The translations under genes were made by a program, and so were the position numbers. The notes under the pieces were generated by a model. The model saw only the letters and a list, made by a program, of their open reading frames with translations. It made no database searches and was not told the DNA's origin. Below are positions 8,648 to 16,183 of a DNA stretch of 40,765 nt, piece by piece. Where the stretch lies: NCBI GenBank assembly GCA_964494475.1, contig CAZBRS010000050.1:1-40765 (forward strand), read 5' to 3'. How positions within the stretch are numbered: the first letter of the stretch is position 1; each line of letters opens with the position of its first letter. The stretch comes from CAZBRS01 sp964494475. Lineage in GTDB: Bacteria; Myxococcota_A; UBA9042; CAZBRS01.

Positions 8648-9046
8648 CTACAGCGTTCGGATCTCGAACGCCCCGGCCTCGGAATCGACCAGGTACTCCA
8701 TGCGCTGGCGGATCGCGTTCTCGGGACCGAGCACCAGCACCGGCGCCCGGTAGCGACCGATCTTCTCTTCGTCGACCCAGCGGTAGGCGGCGATGATGAC
8801 CACGTCGCCGGCGCGGGCCTTGTGCGCGGCCGAGCCGTTCAGGCGAATGGTGTTCGGCTCGGGGACGGGAAGCACGTAGGTCGTCAGGCGGTTTCCGTTC
8901 GAGAGGTTCCACACGTGGACCTCTTCGAGCGGCAGCAACCCGGCGCCCGTGACGAGCTCGTTGGTGATCGAGATGCTCCCGATGTAATCGAGGCGCGTCT
9001 CGGTGATGGTGGCTCCGTGGAGCTTGCCGGCCAGGATCTTGCGCAT
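8648..9046 (-). CDS. panD: Aspartate 1-decarboxylase (pyruvoyl enzyme)
   Basis: A 132-aa proenzyme that decarboxylates L-aspartate to beta-alanine for pantothenate and coenzyme A synthesis in the cytosol. The self-cleavage site is Gly23-Ser24 in LDYIGSISIT; Ser24 becomes the catalytic pyruvoyl group. Other family blocks are KLHGATITETRLDY, GNRLTTYVLP, IRLNGSAAHKARAGD and VVIIAAYRW. It is slightly longer than many homologues (~117-127 aa) at its C-terminus. The ATG at 9046 has AAGGGAG 5 nt upstream, and a good promoter lies just before it (9078-9106). A coiled-coil membrane protein gene follows in the same direction. Confidence 0.94.
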   Translation of the reverse strand: MRKILAGKLHGATITETRLDYIGSISITNELVTGAGLLPLEEVHVWNLSNGNRLTTYVLPVPEPNTIRLNGSAAHKARAGDVVIIAAYRWVDEEKIGRYRAPVLVLGPENAIRQRMEYLVDSEAGAFEIRTL

Positions 9047-9077
9047 CGTGCTCCCTTGCACCCGCCAAGGCGCCGAC

Positions 9078-9106
9078 GTTGTAGCAGAATAAGGGTAGCG
9101 TGTAAA
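9078..9106 (-). promoter_or_regulatory. sigma70-like promoter of panD
   Basis: On the minus strand, TTTACA (9101-9106), a 17-nt spacer and TACAAC (9078-9083) lie about 30 nt before the panD start. The spacing is ideal and the matches are 5/6 and 4/6 to consensus. Confidence 0.55.
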
Positions 9107-9124
9107 GGCGGCCGGCGCCACCGA

Positions 9125-9152
9125 TTGACAAGCCGAGGGGCCCGCATAGACT
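9125..9152 (+). promoter_or_regulatory. sigma70-like promoter of the outer-membrane protein gene
   Basis: A perfect -35 TTGACA (9125-9130), a 16-nt spacer and a -10 TAGACT (9147-9152) end 34 nt before the ATG at 9187. It is arranged back to back with the panD promoter. Confidence 0.6.
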
Positions 9153-9186
9153 GGCTGCGTAGCGTACAACTCCTGCGGAGGAACGG

Positions 9187-9744
9187 ATGAAACGACTGTT
9201 CGGTGCCCTCGCTGTGCTCCTCATGCTCTCGTTCGCGGCGCCCGTCGCGTCGGCCAAGGATCTGCCCGGCAAGTTCGGCCTGGGCTACGTCACGACCCTC
9301 GGCGGCGTCGGCGGCCTCGACATCCAGTACTACGTGTCGCGCTTCATCGGCCTCGAGGCGGTGCTGGGGCTCGACTACATCTCGGCCAGCAACGTGTCGC
9401 CCCTCGCGTTCAAGTTCTCGCTCGGCGGTCGCTTCAACTTCGCGCGCGCCAAGGACGCCAACCTGGGCGTGGCCATCCGCGCCAACGTGGGCATCGCGAA
9501 CAAGGACTACATGGCGGCCTACCGGGGCGGCGCCGACTCGGCGGTGCACTTCAACCTCGAGATCCCGCTCATCGCCGAGTACTTCCTGTCGAGCCACTTC
9601 TCGGTCTTCACCCAGGTCGGCCTGCTGATCGACTTCGTGCCCAAGAACGGCCCCGTGCTGACCGGCGGAGCCGCCGACACCACCGAGGTGCACTTCGGCA
9701 TCCCCGGCCTCGCGGGCCTGCTCGGCGCCACGTTCTGGTTCTAA
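9187..9744 (+). CDS. Small outer-membrane beta-barrel protein
   Basis: A 185-aa secreted protein with a clear Sec signal peptide ending in PVASA-K (about residue 23). The mature part alternates hydrophobic and polar residues in repeated strands rich in Tyr/Phe/Gly and ends in ...GATFWF, the terminal aromatic residue typical of substrates of the BAM complex. This resembles the 8-strand OmpA/OmpW-like barrels. GGAGG at 9178-9182 supports the start. The stop codon directly abuts the stop of the convergent kinase gene with no base between them. The role (porin, structural or adhesion) cannot be told. Confidence 0.8.
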   Translation: MKRLFGALAVLLMLSFAAPVASAKDLPGKFGLGYVTTLGGVGGLDIQYYVSRFIGLEAVLGLDYISASNVSPLAFKFSLGGRFNFARAKDANLGVAIRANVGIANKDYMAAYRGGADSAVHFNLEIPLIAEYFLSSHFSVFTQVGLLIDFVPKNGPVLTGGAADTTEVHFGIPGLAGLLGATFWF

Positions 9745-11013
9745 TCAACTCGTCGCGAGATACACGACCAACAAGACCAGGAACACGGCCGTCAGGCCGC
9801 CCAGCCAGAACAGGGCGGTGCGGTGCGTGTCGGCCCCCAGCGACGAAGAGCGATCACGCTGGGAGAGCAGATCGGAGCTCTTCACGTCTTCGGTCGCGTC
9901 GACCTCCCAGATGTTCCGGAACTGCGACGCGGTCTTCAACTTCTCGAGGCGCATGAGCTCGCCCACGATGGGCTTGCTGCCGTCGACCAGCACCTGGGCG
10001 CCGCGCTTCTCGGAGCCGACCATCGACAGGTTCAGCACCTCTTCGCGCAGCAGGCTGCGGATGCGCTGCACGGGATCGTCGGCGCCGACCTCGCCCTGCA
10101 CCGTCTTCAGCGCGCGCAGGTAGTCGGCCAGGTCCTGGGAGCTGACCTTCATGTTGCGCTTGAACAGGATGTCGACCACGGCGTCGCCGAACGCGGCGGC
10201 CGTCGAGAAGCGGTTGGCGGGGCTCTTGGCCAGCGCCCGGTTGACCACGTCTTCGAGCTCGGGAGGCACGTCGGGCACGAGCTTGCGCAGGCTCGGGATC
10301 TCGGCGCGCTCGACCAGGTCGAGGATGGCCGTGTCGGTATCGGCCACGAAGAGGCGCCGACCCGCCACCATCTCCCACAGGATGATGCCCAGGCTGAAGA
10401 TGTCGGCGCGGTGGTCGACGTCGGCGTTCTCCTGGATGGCCTCGGGGCAGAGGTAGCTGAACTTGCCCTTGATGATGCCCGGGTCGGTGAGCTCGACGTG
10501 CGTCATGGCCTTGGCCAGTCCGAAGTCGGTGACCTTCACCTCGCCGGATCCGGACAAGAGGATGTTCGAGGGGCTGATGTCGCGGTGGACGATGCGCAGG
10601 TGGCGGCCCTGGTCGTCGCGCACGCCGTGGGCGTACTGCAGGCCCTTGCACACCTCGGACGCGATGAACAGCGCCAGGGGCATGGGCACACGCTCGCCGC
10701 GTTCGAGCACGCTCTCGAGCACGCGCTTCAGGTTCGCGCCCTCGACGAACTCCATGATCAGGAAGTAGGTGCCCCCGGAGCGGCCCACGTCGAACACCTG
10801 CACGATGTTCGCGTGGTTCAGGCGCATGGCCAGGCGCGCCTCGTCGAGGAACATGGTCACGAATTTTGGCTTCGAGGTGAGCGCGGGCAGGATGCGCTTG
10901 ATGGCGACGGTCTTCTCGATGCCCTGGAGGCTGAGGCTCTTGCCGCGGTAGATCTCGGCCATACCGCCGACGTCGACGCGTTGCACGACCTGGTAGCGCT
11001 GCTTCGACGCCAT
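9745..11013 (-). CDS. Eukaryotic-like Ser/Thr protein kinase, tail-anchored
   Basis: A 422-aa PknB-type kinase that phosphorylates proteins on Ser/Thr. Visible motifs in order: a glycine-rich loop (VGGMAEIYRGK), the ATP-lysine in VAIKRI, the catalytic loop VHRDISPSNIL, the metal-binding DFG (VTDFGLAK) and an activation segment ending CPE, where APE/SPE is usual. After the kinase domain (~residues 7-280) there is a polar linker and a single C-terminal membrane helix (LFWLGGLTAVFLVLLVVYLA), so the kinase faces the cytosol with no outside sensor domain. The start is fixed by GGAGGAGG 8 nt before the ATG. Such kinases are abundant in Myxococcota. It is divergent from the SpoIID-domain gene. Confidence 0.92.
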   Translation of the reverse strand: MASKQRYQVVQRVDVGGMAEIYRGKSLSLQGIEKTVAIKRILPALTSKPKFVTMFLDEARLAMRLNHANIVQVFDVGRSGGTYFLIMEFVEGANLKRVLESVLERGERVPMPLALFIASEVCKGLQYAHGVRDDQGRHLRIVHRDISPSNILLSGSGEVKVTDFGLAKAMTHVELTDPGIIKGKFSYLCPEAIQENADVDHRADIFSLGIILWEMVAGRRLFVADTDTAILDLVERAEIPSLRKLVPDVPPELEDVVNRALAKSPANRFSTAAAFGDAVVDILFKRNMKVSSQDLADYLRALKTVQGEVGADDPVQRIRSLLREEVLNLSMVGSEKRGAQVLVDGSKPIVGELMRLEKLKTASQFRNIWEVDATEDVKSSDLLSQRDRSSSLGADTHRTALFWLGGLTAVFLVLLVVYLATS

Positions 11014-11038
11014 CGGCGGGGCCTCCTCCAGAAAAGGC

Positions 11039-11067
11039 AATCTAGCATCGGCGGGGGGCCCTCTCAA
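11039..11067 (-). promoter_or_regulatory. sigma70-like promoter of the Ser/Thr kinase gene
   Basis: On the minus strand, TTGAGA (11062-11067), a 17-nt spacer and TAGATT (11039-11044), 25 nt before the kinase ATG. It shares the TAGANT form of -10 with two other promoters in this window. Confidence 0.5.
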
Positions 11068-11140
11068 CCAAAAAACTCGCCTCGGCGGGCGGCGTTCCGT
11101 TAGTATTCTGCAAAGCTCCTTGCGGGGTTCGCCACCGCCC

Positions 11141-12793
11141 ATGTGCACCATCCGCTGGTTGCCGCTCCTGCTCGTCCTCGCCGCCGCCGCGCCCGCCCGC
11201 GCCGAGTTGACCGCCGAGGACCGCCTGCAGGCCCTGTACTCCCCCATGTTCGCGTTCACCGCCGACAACGTGCCCATCGTGCGCGTGGGCCTGCTCTCGG
11301 GGGTCGACGAGGTCCGGCTCGAGACGCACGGCCCCGTGCGCATCTCAGCGGCCGACGCGGGGGGCCTCGAATGGTGGCTCGACCGTCCGGTCAGCCTGCG
11401 CGTGGTCAAACGCTCGGGCACGGCGGCGGTCGTGCGCTACGTGGTGGTGGTCGAGACCCTGCACGCGGGCGACTTCGAGGCCCTGCGGGTGCGCACCGAG
11501 GCCTGGCGGCAGCAGGGTCACGCCGTGAAGGCCGTCGAGAAGGGCCGCGTCTTCGGCTACTTCGGAAAGATGTTCGACAACCGCCGGGTCGAGCTGCGCA
11601 TCGATCGCACGTTCGAGGCCCGCGATCAGGCCGAGAAGCTGGTGGCCGAGATCGCCGCCGCCACGCCGGGCGAGTACGGCGTGCGCGCGCTGCTCGACAC
11701 GCTGCCGTCGGGCGAGATGGAGGTGTTCATCGAGGGCATGCCCGGCTCGCTGCGCTCCACGTCGGTCTTCAGCCTCGAGCCCCGAGACCGGGCGGGCCTC
11801 ACCGTGCGGGGCGTCGAGTTCGGGCGGGGCTTCGCGTGGCACAAGCACGAAGACCTGCGCTACGACGGCGAGGTCTACGTGACCTTCGGCCGCGACGGGC
11901 GCCTGGTGGCGGCCAACACGGTCGACGCCGAGACGCTCCTGAAGGGCGTGGTCGCCGGCGAAATCTTCGCGAGCGCCCCCCCCGAGGCCCTGAAGGCCCA
12001 GGCCGTCACGGCGCGCGGCGAGATCCTGTCGAAGATCGGGCTGCGCCACGAGGCCGACCCCTTCCACATCTGCTCCGACGTCGACTGCCAGGTCTACAAG
12101 GGGCTCGATCAGCGCACGCCCGGCATCGACCACGCCGTCGACGCCACCAAGGGCGAGATGATCTTCGCGCGCGGGGCCCTGGTGCAGGCCTACTACCACT
12201 CGGACAGCGGCGGCTTCACCGAGGCCAACGAGAACGCCTGGTCCGACCAGGACCCCGACCCCACCCTGCGCTGCGTGGCCGACCTGCCCGAGGTGCCCGC
12301 CGGCTTCGAGGGCGGCGTGCCCCCCGAGCGGGTGGCCGACTACCTCGACCACCCGCCCCGCTCGTGGTCCAGCGAGCTGCCGCAGGCCAAGAACACCTTC
12401 CGCTGGACGCGCAGCGTGCCCCGGCGCGACGTGGAGGCCGCCCTGCCCTCGTCGGCCGGGTGCGCGACCGGGGCCCGCCTCGAGAAGCTCGAGGTCACGA
12501 AGCGCGGCTGCTCCGGCCGCGCGACCGCCATGGCCTTCACCGCGGGCGGCACGACCTGCACGGTCGAGGGCGAGCTGCGGCTCCGCAAGCTGCTCGGCGG
12601 CAAGAACGCCCTGCGCTCGTCGCTCTTCGTGGTCGACCTCGCGGGCGACACCCTCTCCTTCCGGGGCGGCGGCTTCGGCCACGGCGTGGGCCTCTGCCAG
12701 ATGGGCGCCATGGGCCGCGCGAAGGCCGGGCACGGCTACAAGAAGATCCTGGGGGCGTACTACCCGGGGTCGGAGATCTTGAAGATCTATTGA
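11141..12793 (+). CDS. SpoIID/LytB (amidase-enhancer) domain protein
   Basis: A 550-aa exported protein with an N-terminal signal peptide (~20 residues, ending APARA). The C-terminal half is a SpoIID domain (PF08486): LLKGVVAGEIFASAPPEALK, AQAVTARGEILSKI, YYHSDSGGFTEANENAW, FRGGGFGHGVGLCQMGA and KILGAYYPGS. SpoIID proteins cut or activate cutting of peptidoglycan glycan strands. In non-sporulating Gram-negatives the homologues are thought to remodel the wall. The N-terminal ~230 residues are not recognised beyond a SPOR-like stretch around residues 100-190. The ATG at 11141 gives a normal signal peptide; an in-frame TTG at 11120 is the alternative. Neither has a strong SD. Confidence 0.88.
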   Translation: MCTIRWLPLLLVLAAAAPARAELTAEDRLQALYSPMFAFTADNVPIVRVGLLSGVDEVRLETHGPVRISAADAGGLEWWLDRPVSLRVVKRSGTAAVVRYVVVVETLHAGDFEALRVRTEAWRQQGHAVKAVEKGRVFGYFGKMFDNRRVELRIDRTFEARDQAEKLVAEIAAATPGEYGVRALLDTLPSGEMEVFIEGMPGSLRSTSVFSLEPRDRAGLTVRGVEFGRGFAWHKHEDLRYDGEVYVTFGRDGRLVAANTVDAETLLKGVVAGEIFASAPPEALKAQAVTARGEILSKIGLRHEADPFHICSDVDCQVYKGLDQRTPGIDHAVDATKGEMIFARGALVQAYYHSDSGGFTEANENAWSDQDPDPTLRCVADLPEVPAGFEGGVPPERVADYLDHPPRSWSSELPQAKNTFRWTRSVPRRDVEAALPSSAGCATGARLEKLEVTKRGCSGRATAMAFTAGGTTCTVEGELRLRKLLGGKNALRSSLFVVDLAGDTLSFRGGGFGHGVGLCQMGAMGRAKAGHGYKKILGAYYPGSEILKIY

Positions 12794-12803
12794 AGGGAAC
12801 CTC

Positions 12804-12827
12804 GGGGCAGACCCACCGGTCGGCCCC
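12804..12827. terminator. Convergent-gene hairpin
   Basis: A 10-bp inverted repeat with one mismatch (GGGGCAGACC / GGTCGGCCCC) and a 4-nt loop lies between the SpoIID-domain gene and the converging GNAT gene and touches the stop codon of the latter. It is very similar in design to the hairpin at 2054-2076. Confidence 0.5.
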
Positions 12828-13369
12828 TACAGGTACTTGGCCATCAGGATCAGATCGACCGGCCGGCCCTTGACGCGCACGTCGCCCTGGCGCACGCCCT
12901 CGACCACGAAGCCCAGGCGCTCGTAGATCTTTTGCGCGACGCCGTTGGTCGAGAAGACCTCGAGCTTGATCTTCTCGATGCCGGGTCGACTGCGCGCCCA
13001 GGCCAGGAAGGCCTCGAGCATGGCCGAGCCGAGGCCGAGCCTCTGCCACTCGAGGCGGATGGCGACGCCCAGGCCGCCGCCGTGGCGCATGCGCCGGTAG
13101 CGCTCGCGCTGGAAGAGCAGGAGCCCCGCGATCTCGCCGTCGACCACGCCGAGCAGGTACATGGAGTCGGCGTTGGCGGCCATCTGCTCGACGAAACGCC
13201 GCTCGGACTCCTCGTCGGCGCCGTACTCGTCGGCCTCGCGGATGTGGAAGTCGGTTTCGAGCAGGATGGCCCGATTCAGCACGGTGAGCCTCTCGGCGTC
13301 GGACGGGCGGGCCTGGCGCAGGATGGCGCGGCGCCCGTCGCGCAGCGTCACGGACGAGGGGAGCGTCAC
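12827..13369 (-). CDS. GNAT family N-acetyltransferase
   Basis: A 180-aa acetyl-CoA-dependent N-acetyltransferase. The acetyl-CoA-binding segment is GVAIRLEWQRLGLGSAMLEAFLAW, a variant of the usual R-x-x-G-x-G/A loop, followed by IEKIKLEVFSTN and AQKIYERLGFVVEGVR, typical of the RimI/RimJ-like group that acetylates proteins or small amines. The start is a GTG at 13369 with AAGGAGG 7 nt upstream. The GTG overlaps the histidine kinase TGA by 4 nt (GTGA), so the two are almost certainly translationally coupled. The substrate is unknown. Confidence 0.9.
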   Translation of the reverse strand: MTLPSSVTLRDGRRAILRQARPSDAERLTVLNRAILLETDFHIREADEYGADEESERRFVEQMAANADSMYLLGVVDGEIAGLLLFQRERYRRMRHGGGLGVAIRLEWQRLGLGSAMLEAFLAWARSRPGIEKIKLEVFSTNGVAQKIYERLGFVVEGVRQGDVRVKGRPVDLILMAKYL

Positions 13370-14724
13370 GCGGCGACCTCCTTCCAGGGGATGCGGACGA
13401 CGAAGCGCGAGCCGTCGAGGCGGCCGTCGTAGGGGCTCTCGGCTTCGATGGTGCCGCCGTATTGCTGCACGATGGAGCGGACGATGGAGAGCCCCAGACC
13501 CGTGCCGTCGCGCGTGAGGCGCCGGGCGTTGTCGGCGCGGAAGAACTCCGAGAAGAGCTGGGCGCGCGCGTTCGGCGGGATGCCGATGCCCTCGTCCTCG
13601 ACCACCAGGCGCAGCATGGCGCCCTGGCGCTCGACGTGCACGCGCACGGGCTTGCCGTGGGGCGAGTACTTCAGGGCGTTCGAGACCAGGTTCAGGAGCA
13701 CCTGCTCGAAGGCGTCGAAGCTGGCCGAGAGCGTGAGGGTGGGAGGGACGATCTCGTGGGTGAGCGCCTGGCCGTGCTCGTCGGCGAGCGGCCTCAGCTT
13801 GTCGTCGACCGCCTTGACCAGCTCCTCGACGGCCCAGGTGCTGCGGTTGCCGAGCCAGCCCACGCGCATGCGGCCGAGGTCGAGCATGTCGCGGATCATG
13901 CCGATGAGCTTGGACGTGCTGCGCTCGGCGCGCGCGATCATGTCGCGCGCCTTGGGGTTCACCTCGCCCGTATAGCCGTCGAGCACGACCTTCAGCGTGC
14001 TCTGCACCGAGGCCAGGGGCTCCTTCAGGTCGTGCGCCACGGTGCGCACGAACTGCGAGCGCGTCTTCTCCTGCTGACGGAGCGCTTCGTTGGCCTGCTG
14101 CAGCCGGGCCACCGTCTCGCGGACGAGCTTCTCGCGGGCGCCGATCTCGCGCGCGATGGAGCTGGTCATGTAGACCGACAGGAACATGGTCACCGTGAAG
14201 AACGACAGCTTGGGCAGCACGTACCACGAATCGAGGCAGGGTCGCGACGCGACGAACGCGAGGCCATGGTAGTCGAGCACGCCCGCGTACTCGAGGAGGA
14301 CGGCCGAGAGCACCATGGTCACGCCGAGCGCCACGTGCACGTAGGCTTCGAACGGCAACAACAGGATGGCGGCGATGATGGCGTGGAACACGAAGAAGAA
14401 CAGCACCGGGCTCGCGCCCCCGCCGGTGTAGTGCGCGATGACCGAGAGCAGGGCGAAGTCGATCAGGATTTGGACATGGGCCAACGCGAGCCCCCAGCGC
14501 CGCCAGCGCCTGAAGCGCACGCCGTTGATGACCAGAAGCACGGCGGTGTTGTAGACGAGGAGCGCTCCCACGAGGGGCCCGACGAACGACACGTCGAGCC
14601 CCGGCGCGGGCAGCACGAGGTTCGCGAGGGGCAGGAGGGCGACCGCGACCGTCGCGACGTACCTCAGCACCACGAACCAGAGCAGGCGAAACTTGATCTC
14701 CCTGCCGATGAGGATGCGCTCCAC
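13366..14724 (-). CDS. Membrane sensor histidine kinase, orphan
   Basis: A 452-aa sensor kinase. The N-terminal ~190 residues contain about six hydrophobic helices, then a short coiled coil (EIGAREKLVRETVARLQQAN). The HisKA dimerisation domain has its phospho-acceptor in RTVAHDLKEPL (His231). The HATPase_c domain follows with N box NLVSNALKYSPHG, G1 VEDEGIGIP, F box FSEFFRADN and G2 GTGLGLSIV. The start is uncertain: GTG at 14724 begins MERILIGREIKFRLL just before the first helix; GTG at 14733 is an alternative and neither has a clear SD. No response regulator gene is adjacent; the only partner is the coupled GNAT gene. The stimulus is unknown. Confidence 0.9.
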   Translation of the reverse strand: MERILIGREIKFRLLWFVVLRYVATVAVALLPLANLVLPAPGLDVSFVGPLVGALLVYNTAVLLVINGVRFRRWRRWGLALAHVQILIDFALLSVIAHYTGGGASPVLFFFVFHAIIAAILLLPFEAYVHVALGVTMVLSAVLLEYAGVLDYHGLAFVASRPCLDSWYVLPKLSFFTVTMFLSVYMTSSIAREIGAREKLVRETVARLQQANEALRQQEKTRSQFVRTVAHDLKEPLASVQSTLKVVLDGYTGEVNPKARDMIARAERSTSKLIGMIRDMLDLGRMRVGWLGNRSTWAVEELVKAVDDKLRPLADEHGQALTHEIVPPTLTLSASFDAFEQVLLNLVSNALKYSPHGKPVRVHVERQGAMLRLVVEDEGIGIPPNARAQLFSEFFRADNARRLTRDGTGLGLSIVRSIVQQYGGTIEAESPYDGRLDGSRFVVRIPWKEVAA

Positions 14725-14775
14725 GTGGAGCACCCGTGCCAGTTGGAACCACCATTGTAGAATCGGGCGCCCATG

Positions 14776-14804
14776 TTGACAAGACCCCCCCCTTGCACTA
14801 GAGT
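14776..14804 (+). promoter_or_regulatory. sigma70-like promoter of the TPR/ACT/DUF2723 operon
   Basis: A perfect -35 TTGACA (14776-14781), a 17-nt spacer and TAGAGT (14799-14804), 38 nt before the ATG at 14843. This is the best promoter match in the window. Confidence 0.65.
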
Positions 14805-14842
14805 GCCGCAGTATTCGTGCGGTTTTCGGGGACATCGTCACG

Positions 14843-15745
14843 ATGAAAGCCCTGCTCCTGGTGCTGCTCGCCTCGTGGAATCTCGCCCCCGGTCAGCCGA
14901 GCCCCACGCTCACGGTCACCGACAAGAGCCCCGAGGAGTACTTCCGCCTCGGCAACGAGATGTTCAACGCAGGGCTGTTCGACAAGGCCGCCGAGGCCTA
15001 CCGCGCCTGCGGGCGCATCAAGCCCGAATACAAGGAGGCCTGGTACAACCTCGGGATCGCGCTCAGCCAGCAGGGCCTCTTCCAGCAGGAGATCGAGGCC
15101 TACCAGAAGGCCATCTCCGAAGACGCGGGGTACGCCAAGGCCCACTACAACCTGGCCATGGCCTACGAGGCCCTCGGTAACAAGACGGCGGCCGAGCAGA
15201 GCTACCTCGCCGTCCTGAAGGTCGAGCCCGACTCGACCGACGCCATGAACAACCTCGGCATCCTGTACGCGTCGCGCGACGATCTCGCCAACGCCGAAAA
15301 ATACTACAAGCTGGCCATGGAAGCCGATCCCGACGCCGTCGAGACCTACTTCAACCTCGGGCTCGTCCACGGGCGCAAGGCCCGAGAGGCCTCGACCGAC
15401 GAGGAGCGCCGGGCGCTCACGGCCACCGAGCTCGAGGCCTACCGCAAGGCCGTCGACAAGGATCCGCGCTTCTACAAGGCGTGGTTCAACATGGCCATCG
15501 TCTACAACCGCCTGAAAGAAACCGACCTCGAGATCGGCGCCTACGAAAAAACGCTCGAGGCACGGGCCGACTTCCCGTTGGCGCTCTACAACCTGGCGTA
15601 CGCGCACATGGAGAAGGGCGAGAACGAGAAGGCCGTGCAGACCTGGAAGCGCTACCTCGACGTCGCCAAGGCACTGCCCGAAGAGAAACCCTTCGTCGAC
15701 TTCGCGCGCGAAGAAATGGCCCGGTTGATCCAGAAGTCCCCATGA
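14843..15745 (+). CDS. TPR-repeat protein, exported
   Basis: A 300-aa protein with a short N-terminal hydrophobic signal (MKALLLVLLASWNLAPG) and then at least six tetratricopeptide repeats, visible as recurring AxYNLGxxL, AHYNLAMAYEALG, AMNNLGILY, TYFNLGLVH, AWFNMAIVYN and ALYNLAYAH helices. TPR arrays are protein-docking scaffolds; a periplasmic location is inferred. It is the first gene of a four-gene same-strand block: the ACT protein starts 33 nt later, and two membrane-associated genes follow. No enzymatic domain is seen. Confidence 0.85.
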   Translation: MKALLLVLLASWNLAPGQPSPTLTVTDKSPEEYFRLGNEMFNAGLFDKAAEAYRACGRIKPEYKEAWYNLGIALSQQGLFQQEIEAYQKAISEDAGYAKAHYNLAMAYEALGNKTAAEQSYLAVLKVEPDSTDAMNNLGILYASRDDLANAEKYYKLAMEADPDAVETYFNLGLVHGRKAREASTDEERRALTATELEAYRKAVDKDPRFYKAWFNMAIVYNRLKETDLEIGAYEKTLEARADFPLALYNLAYAHMEKGENEKAVQTWKRYLDVAKALPEEKPFVDFAREEMARLIQKSP

Positions 15746-15778
15746 AAGGCCTGCGGCCGAAATGAAAGGTGTACCGCG

Positions 15779-16168
15779 ATGAAGCTCGTCAAGCAGCTCT
15801 CCATCTTCCTGAAGAACAGCCCCGGGACGCTGGCGACGGTCTCCGAAGGGTTGAAGGCCGAAGGCATCAGCATCCTCGGCCTCACGGTCTCGGACGCGGT
15901 CGACCACGCCGTGGTCCGCATGGTCGTCGACAAGCCCCAGAAGGCGCTCCACTTCTTCGGCGAGCACGCGGTGCTCGTCCTCGACACCGACATCGTGGCC
16001 GTCGACCTCGAGAACCGCGCGGGCGCGCTGGCCGACCTGGGGCGCACGCTCGGCGAGCACCACATCAACATCGAGTACATGTACGGCAGCATCCCGACGT
16101 CCGGCACGTCGGGAACTCTCTTCATCAAGCTGAGCGACATCGAAGCGGCCCGCGATCTCATCAAGTGA
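15779..16168 (+). CDS. Tandem ACT-domain protein
   Basis: A 129-aa cytosolic protein built from two ACT domains (about residues 3-65 and 70-129). The first starts KQLSIFLKNSPGTLATVSEGL and the second VAVDLENRAGALADLGRTL, each with the (N)xxGxLAxV/L beta-alpha turn that binds amino acids. Stand-alone double-ACT proteins are usually small-molecule sensors, often linked to aromatic or branched-chain amino acid metabolism, but no ligand is evident. The start ATG is preceded by AAAGGTG. It is the second gene of the block starting at 14843, an odd neighbour for membrane/TPR genes. Confidence 0.9.
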   Translation: MKLVKQLSIFLKNSPGTLATVSEGLKAEGISILGLTVSDAVDHAVVRMVVDKPQKALHFFGEHAVLVLDTDIVAVDLENRAGALADLGRTLGEHHINIEYMYGSIPTSGTSGTLFIKLSDIEAARDLIK

Positions 16169-16183
16169 GGCCCCCGAGGAGCC

